Made by a program: the position numbers and the translations under genes. The notes under the pieces were generated by a model. The model did no database searches, was not told the origin of the DNA, and saw nothing but the letters and a program-made list of their open reading frames with translations. This document shows, piece after piece, positions 1-6,005 of a stretch of DNA of 6,170 nucleotides. Positions within the stretch are counted from its first letter, which is position 1. The number at the start of each line of letters is the position of its first letter. Source of the stretch: Planococcaceae bacterium UBA3378 (GTDB lineage: Bacteria > Bacillota > Bacilli > Bacillales_A > Planococcaceae); the NCBI GenBank assembly GCA_002359075.1, contig DEQA01000062.1, positions 1 through 6,170 of the forward strand. Reading direction: 5' to 3'.

Positions 1-618
1 TTTGATGTCAAAACGGCATTTGTCACAAGAGCGGAGGAATGCGAACGTTTTGTGGAAGAACATAAACCATCATTGATTCTTCTAGACATTAACCTTGGGG
101 ATGAGTCGGGGTTTGATTTGTGTAAAAAATTGCGTAAAACAACGCAGATTCCTATTTTATTTATAAGTGCCCGTTCCAGCGATGATGACGTTTTAATTGC
201 GCTTAATATAGGCGGCGATGATTATATACAAAAGCCGTATACATTAAGTGTTTTATTAGCAAAAGTAAAAGCAGTGCTCAAAAGATATGGCGGTAGTTCG
301 AACAGTCAGCATGATGTTTTAGAGTTTGGACAGATTCAAATTGATACAAAGCTACAGCGTGTTCGCGTAAACGGTGCAGATATTCAATTGAAAGCATTGG
401 AATATAAGCTGCTGTCTTATTTAGCGAAAAATAAAAATCGAATCATCACAAAAAATGAGTTGTTTCAAAAAGTATGGGGAGATTCCTTTGTAGGGGACGG
501 GACGCTCAATGTACATATAAGATATTTACGTGAAAAAATTGAACGCAATCCAAAGGAACCGCAATATATAAAAACTGTTTGGGGAACCGGCTATGTTTTA
601 GAGGACGCTGACCAATGA
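1..618 (+). CDS. OmpR/PhoB-family response regulator, 5' end outside the window
   Basis: This is a cytoplasmic two-component response regulator that, once phosphorylated by its kinase, binds DNA and changes transcription. The frame is open from base 1, giving 205 visible residues; the GTG at 52 is internal. Roughly 25 residues, including the acidic pair of the receiver domain, are missing, judging from the usual position of the phospho-acceptor. Visible receiver features are the phospho-acceptor Asp in LILLDINLG (codon 85-87), the Ser of LFISAR, and the conserved Lys in DDYIQKPY. The C-terminal winged helix (about visible residues 105-203) is of the Trans_reg_C type, with ALEYKLLSYLAKN, the recognition-helix region GTLNVHIRYLREKIE and the closing hairpin VWGTGYVL. 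Its stop overlaps the kinase start (ATGA), so the two are probably translationally coupled. The likely target is the direct-repeat region at 1884-1925. The family call is secure; the regulon is inferred. Confidence 0.96.
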   Translation, partial: FDVKTAFVTRAEECERFVEEHKPSLILLDINLGDESGFDLCKKLRKTTQIPILFISARSSDDDVLIALNIGGDDYIQKPYTLSVLLAKVKAVLKRYGGSSNSQHDVLEFGQIQIDTKLQRVRVNGADIQLKALEYKLLSYLAKNKNRIITKNELFQKVWGDSFVGDGTLNVHIRYLREKIERNPKEPQYIKTVWGTGYVLEDADQ

Positions 619-1880
619 GAATCAAACTGCTGATTGGAACGGCTATAGTAGCTTTTATCGCAGGTATGATCCTCAGCGTCATAGTTATTAACAGTAAAAA
701 TATGAAAGAGGTAGATCTTGCCGCTATAAATGATGTAGTAAAAACTGCCGAAAAAAATTGGGGCCGGATTAGTAGGGAGACCTTTCAAAACAGTGATATA
801 AAACAATCATTTTCTATTATAGATAATATGGAAAACGTTATTTATCAAACCACCGGCAGTCAGTTCAGTAATTTATACGACGCAATCAAAAATAAAGACA
901 CCATAATAGATATAAAGAGTGACAACGGGATTGTCGGTAAAGTAATTATCCGTAATAACGAACAAGCTGTAATGAAACAAATGAAAGAGGAATTGATTAC
1001 AGCGATCTGCTTAATTTTTGGTCTATTCATGATTATTAGTATTCTTTATATTACTTACATTTATAGAACATTATTAAAACCGTTTCAGCAGCTTCAAAAC
1101 TTCGCAGTGAATGTCGCCAGAGGTAACCTGGATATACCTTTACATATGGACAAGAGCAATTATTTTGGCGCTTTTACGGAAAGCTTTGATTTACTGCGTG
1201 AAGAACTCGACGCTGCCCGGCAGAGAGAGTATGAATCCAACCGCAGCAAGAAAGAGCTTGTGGCCACATTAAGTCATGATATTAAGACACCTGTCGCTTC
1301 CATTAAAGCGGTTAGTGAATTAATGCTTATACAGGCAAAGGATGAAAAGGTCATAAAGCAAGTAAATACAATCTATTCGAAGGCTGAGCAAATTGATTTA
1401 CTGGTCACGGATATGTTTCACGCCACGTTGGAAGAACTGCAGCAGTTAAAGGTAACAGTAACCGAGGAATTGAGTGAAATACTTGTTGATATGATTGAAA
1501 ACGTCAATTATGATCAGCTGATTGACTATGATCCAGTCCCACAATGTATCATCCTAACGGACCCTTTACGCATGCAGCAGGTAATAGATAATGTCATCAG
1601 CAACTCCTATAAATATGCAGGAACAAAGATCGCTATTAGTTCGCAGATCAATGAGGGTTATCTTGAACTCCATATCATGGACTTCGGCTCCGGAATTAGC
1701 GAGGAAGAATTGCCTCTGCTGTTCAATAAATATTACCGCGGCCACAATGTTGAAGGCAAGAATGGTTCGGGGCTTGGTCTTTATATATCGAAGTACTTCA
1801 TGGAAAATATGTACGGCCAAATTAGCTGTTACAATCGTTCTGATGGTTTCACCGTAGTCTTGAAAATCAAGCTTGCTTGA
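615..1880 (+). CDS. Membrane sensor histidine kinase with extracellular domain and HAMP linker
   Basis: This 421-residue kinase is expected to autophosphorylate on His and pass the phosphate to the regulator encoded just upstream. TM1 spans about residues 5-26 and TM2 about 127-150, enclosing an extracellular domain of about 100 residues with no recognised fold. A HAMP-like linker follows (about 150-203). The HisKA region has its phospho-acceptor His221 in TLSHDIKTPVASI. The HATPase_c domain shows the N box (DNVISNSYKYA, Asn326/Asn330), G1 box (DFGSG, 356-360), an F box region (LLFNKYYRG) and the G2 box (GSGLGLYIS). All catalytic motifs are intact. The start ATG overlaps the regulator's stop by 4 bases, with AGAGGA (600-605) upstream as a ribosome site. 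The sizeable sensor domain separates it from BceS-type intramembrane-sensing kinases, which have almost none. The signal is unknown. Confidence 0.96.
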   Translation: MRIKLLIGTAIVAFIAGMILSVIVINSKNMKEVDLAAINDVVKTAEKNWGRISRETFQNSDIKQSFSIIDNMENVIYQTTGSQFSNLYDAIKNKDTIIDIKSDNGIVGKVIIRNNEQAVMKQMKEELITAICLIFGLFMIISILYITYIYRTLLKPFQQLQNFAVNVARGNLDIPLHMDKSNYFGAFTESFDLLREELDAARQREYESNRSKKELVATLSHDIKTPVASIKAVSELMLIQAKDEKVIKQVNTIYSKAEQIDLLVTDMFHATLEELQQLKVTVTEELSEILVDMIENVNYDQLIDYDPVPQCIILTDPLRMQQVIDNVISNSYKYAGTKIAISSQINEGYLELHIMDFGSGISEEELPLLFNKYYRGHNVEGKNGSGLGLYISKYFMENMYGQISCYNRSDGFTVVLKIKLA

Positions 1881-1883
1881 TAA

Positions 1884-1925
1884 TTAAGGATCAGTTAAGA
1901 ATTGCACAAAGATTTACTAAGAATT
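1884..1925 (+). promoter_or_regulatory. 11-bp-periodic direct repeats, candidate response-regulator operator
   Basis: Three near-identical octamers lie in the same orientation: TTAAGGAT at 1884, TTAAGAAT at 1895 and CTAAGAAT at 1917. Starts are 11 and 22 bp apart, so they fall on one face of the helix. The intervening slot at 1906 holds a degenerate ACAAAGAT. The second and third copies share TAAGAATT exactly (1896-1903 and 1918-1925). Tandem direct repeats one helical turn apart are the usual binding site of OmpR/PhoB-type regulators, and such a regulator is encoded upstream. The site lies just after the kinase stop and before the transporter genes, so the inferred role is control of the transporter. 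No binding data are visible; AT-rich chance similarity remains possible. Confidence 0.5.
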
Positions 1926-1932
1926 CATGTTG

Positions 1933-1941
1933 TACGATAAG
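1933..1941 (+). promoter_or_regulatory. Possible activator-dependent -10 element(s) for the transporter operon
   Basis: Two overlapping 4-of-6 matches to the -10 consensus are present: TACGAT (1933-1938) and GATAAG (1936-1941). They lie 7 and 10 bases after the last direct repeat, about where a -10 sits when an OmpR-type activator replaces the -35. No good -35 is seen at 16-18 bp. Transcription would start near 1945-1948, giving a leader of about 70 bases before the ATPase gene. This is an inference from weak matches. Confidence 0.22.
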
Positions 1942-1968
1942 ACTGTAATCTTCATTACGGTCTTTTTT
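1939..1968 (+). terminator. Rho-independent terminator after the kinase gene
   Basis: An 11-bp stem pairs 1939-1949 (AAGACTGTAAT) with 1954-1964 (ATTACGGTCTT), with one T-G wobble and the 4-base loop CTTC. It runs directly into a run of six T (1963-1968), then CTTT. This is a textbook intrinsic terminator. It should end the regulator-kinase transcript and separate it from the transporter genes, which implies the latter have their own promoter or depend on read-through. Confidence 0.9.
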
Positions 1969-2018
1969 CTTTGGATTGACATACAAACACGAGCTTAATA
2001 AAGGGGAGTGCTAAAAGC

Positions 2019-2780
2019 ATGACAAAAACAATTATAAGGACGGAAAAGCTGTGTAAAACCTTTTCGAGCGGCGGCAATCAACAGCATGTTTTAAAAAACC
2101 TGGATATCAGTTTAATGGAAGGGGACTTTACCGTCATAATGGGCAGTTCGGGGTCCGGGAAGTCCACGCTGCTGTATGCAATCAGCGGAATGGATAAACC
2201 GACATTAGGTGAAATCGATTTTGGCGGGAAGAATCTAGCTGAATTAAACAATGATCAACTGGCGATATTCAGAAGGAATAACTGCGGTTTTGTCTTCCAG
2301 CAAATTTATTTACTGGACAATATGAGCGTCCTCGATAATGTACTGGCAAGTGGGCTTTTAGTGAATAAAAATAAGCGAGAAATCGGACAAAAAGCAAAAG
2401 AATTATTAATGCAAGTAGGAATCAATGAAAATGCATGGTCTAAATTTCCGGCCCAGCTTTCTGGTGGGGAGGCGCAGCGGGTTGGAATTGTTCGTGCGTT
2501 GATCAATAGTCCAAAAATACTTTTTGCAGATGAACCGACTGGTGCCTTAAACTCTGCCTCCAGTGATAGTGTGCTGGATATCTTAACAAATGAAAATCGA
2601 AACGGGCAAAGTATCGTCATGGTCACACATGATATGAAAACAGCGCTGCGAGGAAATCGAATTTTATATTTGCGGGACGGTGTCATTTGCGGGGATCTGC
2701 AGTTAGGTGCGTTCAGTGAGAAAGAGAATTTTGAGCGTCATGAAAAGCTTAGGGCTTTCCTTTCAGAAATGGGGTGGTAA
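2019..2780 (+). CDS. ABC transporter ATP-binding protein (MacB/LolD/BceA-like)
   Basis: This 253-residue cytoplasmic ATPase powers the adjacent FtsX-type permease. All nucleotide-binding motifs are present in order: Walker A GSSGSGKST (42-50), Q-loop Gln94 in FVFQQ, signature LSGGEAQR (147-154), Walker B ILFADE (167-172) with catalytic Glu172, and the H-loop His204 in MVTHD. The D-loop reads GALNS, with Asn in place of the usual Asp. Length and the sequence around ADEPTGAL fit the family of MacB, LolD and BceA ATPases, which act by mechanotransmission rather than by moving substrate through a channel. The ATG at 2019 is preceded by the strong ribosome site AAGGGGAG (2001-2008). The stop is 10 bases before the permease start, so the two are surely one operon. 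The substrate cannot be read from the sequence. Confidence 0.96.
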   Translation: MTKTIIRTEKLCKTFSSGGNQQHVLKNLDISLMEGDFTVIMGSSGSGKSTLLYAISGMDKPTLGEIDFGGKNLAELNNDQLAIFRRNNCGFVFQQIYLLDNMSVLDNVLASGLLVNKNKREIGQKAKELLMQVGINENAWSKFPAQLSGGEAQRVGIVRALINSPKILFADEPTGALNSASSDSVLDILTNENRNGQSIVMVTHDMKTALRGNRILYLRDGVICGDLQLGAFSEKENFERHEKLRAFLSEMGW

Positions 2781-2785
2781 GGTGA
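2779..2785 (+). promoter_or_regulatory. Ribosome binding site that fixes the permease start
   Basis: AAGGTGA, overlapping the ATPase stop codon, lies 5 bases before the ATG at 2791. The permease frame stays open upstream to an ATG at 2707 inside the ATPase gene, and a GTG lies at 2782. The ATG at 2791 is preferred for its spacing and because the protein then begins MNLAIANIRKSKSATV, the usual short cytoplasmic N-terminus before TM1 in FtsX-type permeases. Confidence 0.75.
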
Positions 2786-2790
2786 AGATC

Positions 2791-5127
2791 ATGAATTTAG
2801 CGATTGCTAACATTAGAAAAAGTAAATCTGCAACTGTTTCTTTATTTATATTTATTTTGGTTGCTGCACTGCTTTTGAATATCGGTCTAATGGTGATTAC
2901 TCAAATAAATGCTTTCTTTGATAGTAAAGCTGAACAATTAAAAGATCCGCATGCAGTAATCATGATGGACCATGAAAGCTATCGCTCAAATTATGGGGAG
3001 TTCATAGCGAACTATCCTGGAGTGACAGGAACAGAAACCGACGAAGCGATTCTCATGAACAGTGCCAAATTTAATTTTGGCAATAGTGAATTAACGACCA
3101 GTACCGTTATTTTGAATGCAAATGAGCAGCGTAAAATTGGAACAGTAAAGCTGGTTGAAAAGCTAGATACTTCTAATAACAATGATATTTTTATTCCTTA
3201 CATCTTTAAAACAAATGGCGGTTACGAGCTGGGTGACGATTTTACAGTTATATATCAAAATAAGGACTATAATTATCGAATTGCTGGATTCTTTGAAACA
3301 ACAATGATGGGTACGACTAATATTGGCGTCATGAAATTCATTTTGCCAGAAACCCCTTATCAAACATTAACCGGTGAGCTAGACAACGCAGCAAAAGGAT
3401 TGGTCATATCTGCAGTGATGGAAGACCAAACACAGTCTGCAAAGTTACTGAGTGATTTCACAAAGAAGTTTCCTCAAGTAACAATTGGCGAAACAGATTC
3501 CTATTTGTGGGATTTAGACATTGAAATGGTGAAAAATGTGAGTACATTAACCATTAACATCATCGCGATGATATTAGTAGCTTTTGCTGCCATTATCGTA
3601 CTTGTTTCCCTCATTGTCATTAAGTACCGTGTATCAAATAGCATTGAAGACGGGATGACAAATATAGGGGTGCTTAAAGCAATTGGCTATACAAGCGGGC
3701 AAATTTTATCATCTATTATTTTGCAGTTTGTTTTGATTGCTTTTAGTGCAAGTGTAGCAGGAGTAGCATTATCATATTGTCTTATGCCTTTCATCGGCAG
3801 CATTATTTCATCTTTATCCGGATTAATCTGGCATCAGAAATTCGATATGATCATTAATGTAGCTGATATTTTGATTGTTGCTCTTTGTGTTGTCATTGTC
3901 TCTTTACTTTCTGCCTTACGCATTCGGAAAATCCAACCGATCATGGCTCTTCGCGGGGGCATTCAAACACACAGCTTTAGAAAAAACTACTTTCCGCTGG
4001 AGAATACAGCAGGGGGGCTTCACTTTTTACTTGCTATTAAATCGATTCTGTCAAACCTAAAGCAGAACATCATGATACTTTTGATTGTCATTGCACTAAC
4101 TTTTGCTTCTGTTTTTTCAGTAGTGCTTTACTACAATATCGCTTCAGACAAAACAGCATTCGTTAACTTATTTGGTGAAGAACCGGCGAATGTGATGATA
4201 TTTGTTAATCCTGATACAGACACAAGTGCACTTTTGAGTCACATTAAACAAATGGATCAGGTAAGAAAGGCAAATATATTTGATCTTATTACAATGAAAA
4301 TTGATGATCAAACTGTTTATACGAATATTACGGAGAATTATCATCAGTTAGAAAACAATATTGTATACGAAGGTAGACAGCCAACATATGAAAATGAAAT
4401 AGCTATCTCCTGGGTTGTCTCAGAACAAATTAATAAAGGAGTAGGCGATACGGTTGAAGTAGCATATGGGTCGGAAAAAGCACATTTTTTAGTAACAGGC
4501 CTCAGCCAATCAATTGGCAATTTAGGACAAATAGCTTCATTAAGGATGGATGGAATACAGCAATTACATCCAAATTATAAAGGCACGACCCTTTATGTAT
4601 ATTTAGATGGTCTAGCAAACAAAAAGTTTATCCAAAACATACAGAAGCGTTTCGGGGATGATATAGTTGATACGGTAGATATCGATGAAACGATAGAGAG
4701 TCAAACAGGTATGTATACAGCTGCGGTGTTTGCAGTGATGGTAATGATTCTGACAATTACCGTTCTCGTTGTGGTGATGATACTATATTTAGTTATCAAA
4801 ACGATGATTATTAAGCGTAAAAAAGAGTTTGGTGTAATGAAAGCGATTGGCTATTCAACAATTCAGCTAATGCATCAAATTACCATCAGCTTTTTACCTG
4901 TGATTATGTCAGGAGTGGCCATTGGTGGTGTACTTGGGTACTTTTATACAAATCCTATGCTTTCCGTATTACTTTCAAGTGCAGGGGTAAAGCGACTGGA
5001 TTTTATCGTTCATTTACCAATTATTCTTATGCTTTGTGTAGGAATCCTCACTTTAGCTTACATTGTCTCCATGCTCGTATCCTTAAAAATCAGGAAAATT
5101 TCTGCTTACAGTTTACTTACAGAATAG
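2791..5127 (+). CDS. FtsX/MacB-type ABC transporter permease, duplicated 8-TM form
   Basis: This is the membrane partner of the ATPase just upstream, 778 residues from the chosen ATG. It has two similar halves. Half one: TM1 about 17-38, extracellular domain about 39-252, then TM2 (253-278), TM3 (303-335) and TM4 (357-378). Half two: TM5 about 426-448, extracellular domain about 450-640, then TM6 (643-670), TM7 (695-720) and TM8 (742-765). Each half carries the FtsX-domain cytoplasmic motif after its second helix, GVLKAIGYTSGQI (about 293-305) and GVMKAIGYSTIQL (about 681-693), and each ends with a basic R-I/L-RKI segment. This supports two FtsX domains (PF02687) and a MacB-like layout. BceB-type permeases instead have 10 TM helices and one large extracellular domain. 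Because of the duplication the protein could pair with an ATPase dimer as a single chain. The segment limits are by eye. The substrate is unknown; export or sensing of a membrane-active compound is an inference. Confidence 0.94.
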   Translation: MNLAIANIRKSKSATVSLFIFILVAALLLNIGLMVITQINAFFDSKAEQLKDPHAVIMMDHESYRSNYGEFIANYPGVTGTETDEAILMNSAKFNFGNSELTTSTVILNANEQRKIGTVKLVEKLDTSNNNDIFIPYIFKTNGGYELGDDFTVIYQNKDYNYRIAGFFETTMMGTTNIGVMKFILPETPYQTLTGELDNAAKGLVISAVMEDQTQSAKLLSDFTKKFPQVTIGETDSYLWDLDIEMVKNVSTLTINIIAMILVAFAAIIVLVSLIVIKYRVSNSIEDGMTNIGVLKAIGYTSGQILSSIILQFVLIAFSASVAGVALSYCLMPFIGSIISSLSGLIWHQKFDMIINVADILIVALCVVIVSLLSALRIRKIQPIMALRGGIQTHSFRKNYFPLENTAGGLHFLLAIKSILSNLKQNIMILLIVIALTFASVFSVVLYYNIASDKTAFVNLFGEEPANVMIFVNPDTDTSALLSHIKQMDQVRKANIFDLITMKIDDQTVYTNITENYHQLENNIVYEGRQPTYENEIAISWVVSEQINKGVGDTVEVAYGSEKAHFLVTGLSQSIGNLGQIASLRMDGIQQLHPNYKGTTLYVYLDGLANKKFIQNIQKRFGDDIVDTVDIDETIESQTGMYTAAVFAVMVMILTITVLVVVMILYLVIKTMIIKRKKEFGVMKAIGYSTIQLMHQITISFLPVIMSGVAIGGVLGYFYTNPMLSVLLSSAGVKRLDFIVHLPIILMLCVGILTLAYIVSMLVSLKIRKISAYSLLTE

Positions 5128-5156
5128 AATGATTTAGTGAGGACTGAAAGTACAAT

Positions 5157-5258
5157 ATGGAGAACGAATTTATTTTGCTGAATAATGCTAGATATTACGA
5201 AAAAATTGCTCTACTAACGGAGCAGTATAGCCCTTACAATAGTATCTATCAAAACTAA
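5157..5258 (+). CDS. Doubtful 33-residue ORF between permease and DUF4256 gene
   Basis: An ATG at 5157 opens a 33-codon frame ending in TAA at 5256-5258, encoding a peptide that starts MENEFILLNN and ends SPYNSIYQN, soluble and rich in Tyr and Asn. A GAGGA at 5139-5143 lies 13 bases upstream, which is rather far for a ribosome site. It ends 16 bases before the DUF4256 start, in a different frame. I do not recognise the peptide. It may be a small protein, a leader peptide, a remnant of a decayed gene, or chance. Confidence 0.2.
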   Translation: MENEFILLNNARYYEKIALLTEQYSPYNSIYQN

Positions 5259-5274
5259 TAAGGGGGAAGGTAAT

Positions 5275-5841
5275 ATGGCAAAGAGAAATAAGGAGTTATC
5301 AACCGAGCAATGTGAGGAGTTACTTGGAATATTGAAAGCTCGTTTCGAAAAAAATATGCACCGTCATGAAGGGCTGGAATGGTCTGAAATACAAGAAAAG
5401 CTGGAAACGCATAGTGAAAAATTGTGGTCGCTGAATCAGATGGAAACAACAGGCGGAGAACCGGATGTTGTAGACCTTGATCAACAAACAGGAGAATATA
5501 TTTTTACTGATTGTTCAGCAGAAAGTCCTAAAGGCCGTAGAAGTGTTTGTTACGACCGGGAAGCGCTGGAATCCAGAAAACAGCATAAACCAGCAAACAA
5601 TGCGATTGATATGGCTGCTGATATGGGGATTGAAATCTTAACAGAAGAACAGTACCGGGAGTTACAGAAACTGGGGAAATTCGATGCGAAAACATCGAGC
5701 TGGGTGAAAACACCTGATCATATTCGAAAACTCGGCGGGGCGATCTTCTGTGATTATCGCTATGACACGGTCTTTATGTACCACAATGGCGCAGAATCTT
5801 ACTATGCTTCCAGAGGTTTTCGCGGCTCATTAAGAGTCTGA
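5275..5841 (+). CDS. DUF4256 family protein
   Basis: This 188-residue, probably cytoplasmic protein has no signal peptide or membrane helix. I recognise it as a full-length member of DUF4256 (PF14066), a family of unknown function common in Firmicutes, from segments such as GGEPDVV (61-66 region), FTDCSAESPKGRRSVCYDRE (77-96), ESRKQHKP (99-106), LTEEQYRELQKLG (122-134) and the C-terminus SYYASRGFRGSLRV. The N-terminus (KELSTEQCEELLGILKARFE) looks helical. Cys residues at 13, 80, 92 and 159 include two in the most conserved block, but no known metal or catalytic motif is evident. The start is well supported: AAGGGGGAAGG (5260-5270) sits 4 bases before the ATG. No terminator separates it from the permease 147 bases upstream, and no convincing promoter was found there, so partial co-transcription is possible. 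The family gives no hint that it works with the transporter. Confidence 0.9.
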   Translation: MAKRNKELSTEQCEELLGILKARFEKNMHRHEGLEWSEIQEKLETHSEKLWSLNQMETTGGEPDVVDLDQQTGEYIFTDCSAESPKGRRSVCYDREALESRKQHKPANNAIDMAADMGIEILTEEQYRELQKLGKFDAKTSSWVKTPDHIRKLGGAIFCDYRYDTVFMYHNGAESYYASRGFRGSLRV

Positions 5842-5890
5842 ATTGCAGTGTGAAATATAAACTACTGACTTAGTCGAAGTGGTTGCAATT
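5841..5890 (+). other. Long-loop inverted repeat starting at the DUF4256 stop codon
   Basis: AATTGCA (5841-5847) pairs perfectly with TGCAATT (5884-5890), extendable by two G-T wobbles. The 30-odd base interior contains smaller complementary pieces (CTACT with AGTGG, around GACTTAGTC), so the RNA could fold as one branched or extended hairpin. No T-run follows, so it is not a terminator by itself. It may be a 3'-UTR structure or chance. Confidence 0.3.
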
Positions 5891-5905
5891 AAATAGGTGG
5901 AAAGA

Positions 5906-5960
5906 AAAAGCAGACGGTTTAGAAGTGCAGCTATGTACCTCTAGTAGATTGTCTGCTTTT
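5906..5960 (+). terminator. Long rho-independent terminator after the DUF4256 gene, possibly bidirectional
   Basis: AAAAGCAGAC (5906-5915) pairs perfectly with GTCTGCTTTT (5951-5960). The stem can continue inward through 5916-5921 with 5945-5950 (several wobbles) and, after a 3-base bulge, 5922-5928 with 5935-5941 with one mismatch, leaving a 6-base loop. TTTT at the base of the stem and a T-rich stretch after CCATTA follow on the + strand. On the reverse strand the stem is followed by TTTTTCTTT, so it could also stop transcription coming from the right. Confidence 0.82.
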
Positions 5961-6005
5961 CCATTATTTTTATACTGAAACGGCTAACGCTAATGGCCGG
6001 AAAAA

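Noticed and set aside
52..54. GTG at 52 as the start of the response regulator
   Set aside because: The frame is open and clearly receiver-domain-like from base 1. Starting at 52 would leave only about 11 residues before the phospho-acceptor Asp, removing the first strand and helix of the domain.
591..806. Reverse-strand 71-codon frame opposite the regulator/kinase junction
   Set aside because: It lies wholly opposite genes with intact motifs, and its peptide shows no recognisable domain.
1939..1968. The hairpin as a riboswitch or attenuator leader for the transporter operon
   Set aside because: The gap is only 138 bases and shows no aptamer-like structure or alternative antiterminator stem; a plain terminator for the kinase transcript explains it more simply.
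1976..2001. Perfect -35 hexamer TTGACA (1976-1981) before the ATPase gene, with TTAATA/TAATAA (1995-2001) as a possible -10
   Set aside because: The spacer is only 13-14 bp, too short for a normal sigma-A promoter, and the correctly spaced position reads TAAAGG. Transcription would also start inside the ribosome site at 2001-2008.
2306..2686. Reverse-strand 126-codon frame opposite the ATPase gene
   Set aside because: It is a shadow of the well-conserved ATPase reading frame; the peptide is low in recognisable features.
2707..2790. Upstream permease start at ATG 2707 (806-residue version) or GTG 2782
   Set aside because: The extra residues overlap the ATPase C-terminus and lack a ribosome site, while ATG 2791 has AAGGTGA at good spacing and gives the usual permease N-terminus. 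GTG 2782 is possible but less likely.
5981..6000. CGGCTA/TGGCCG dyad as a terminator or transposon end
   Set aside because: Six pairs including a wobble with a 7-base loop, no T-run on the + strand, and no matching inverted copy elsewhere in the window.
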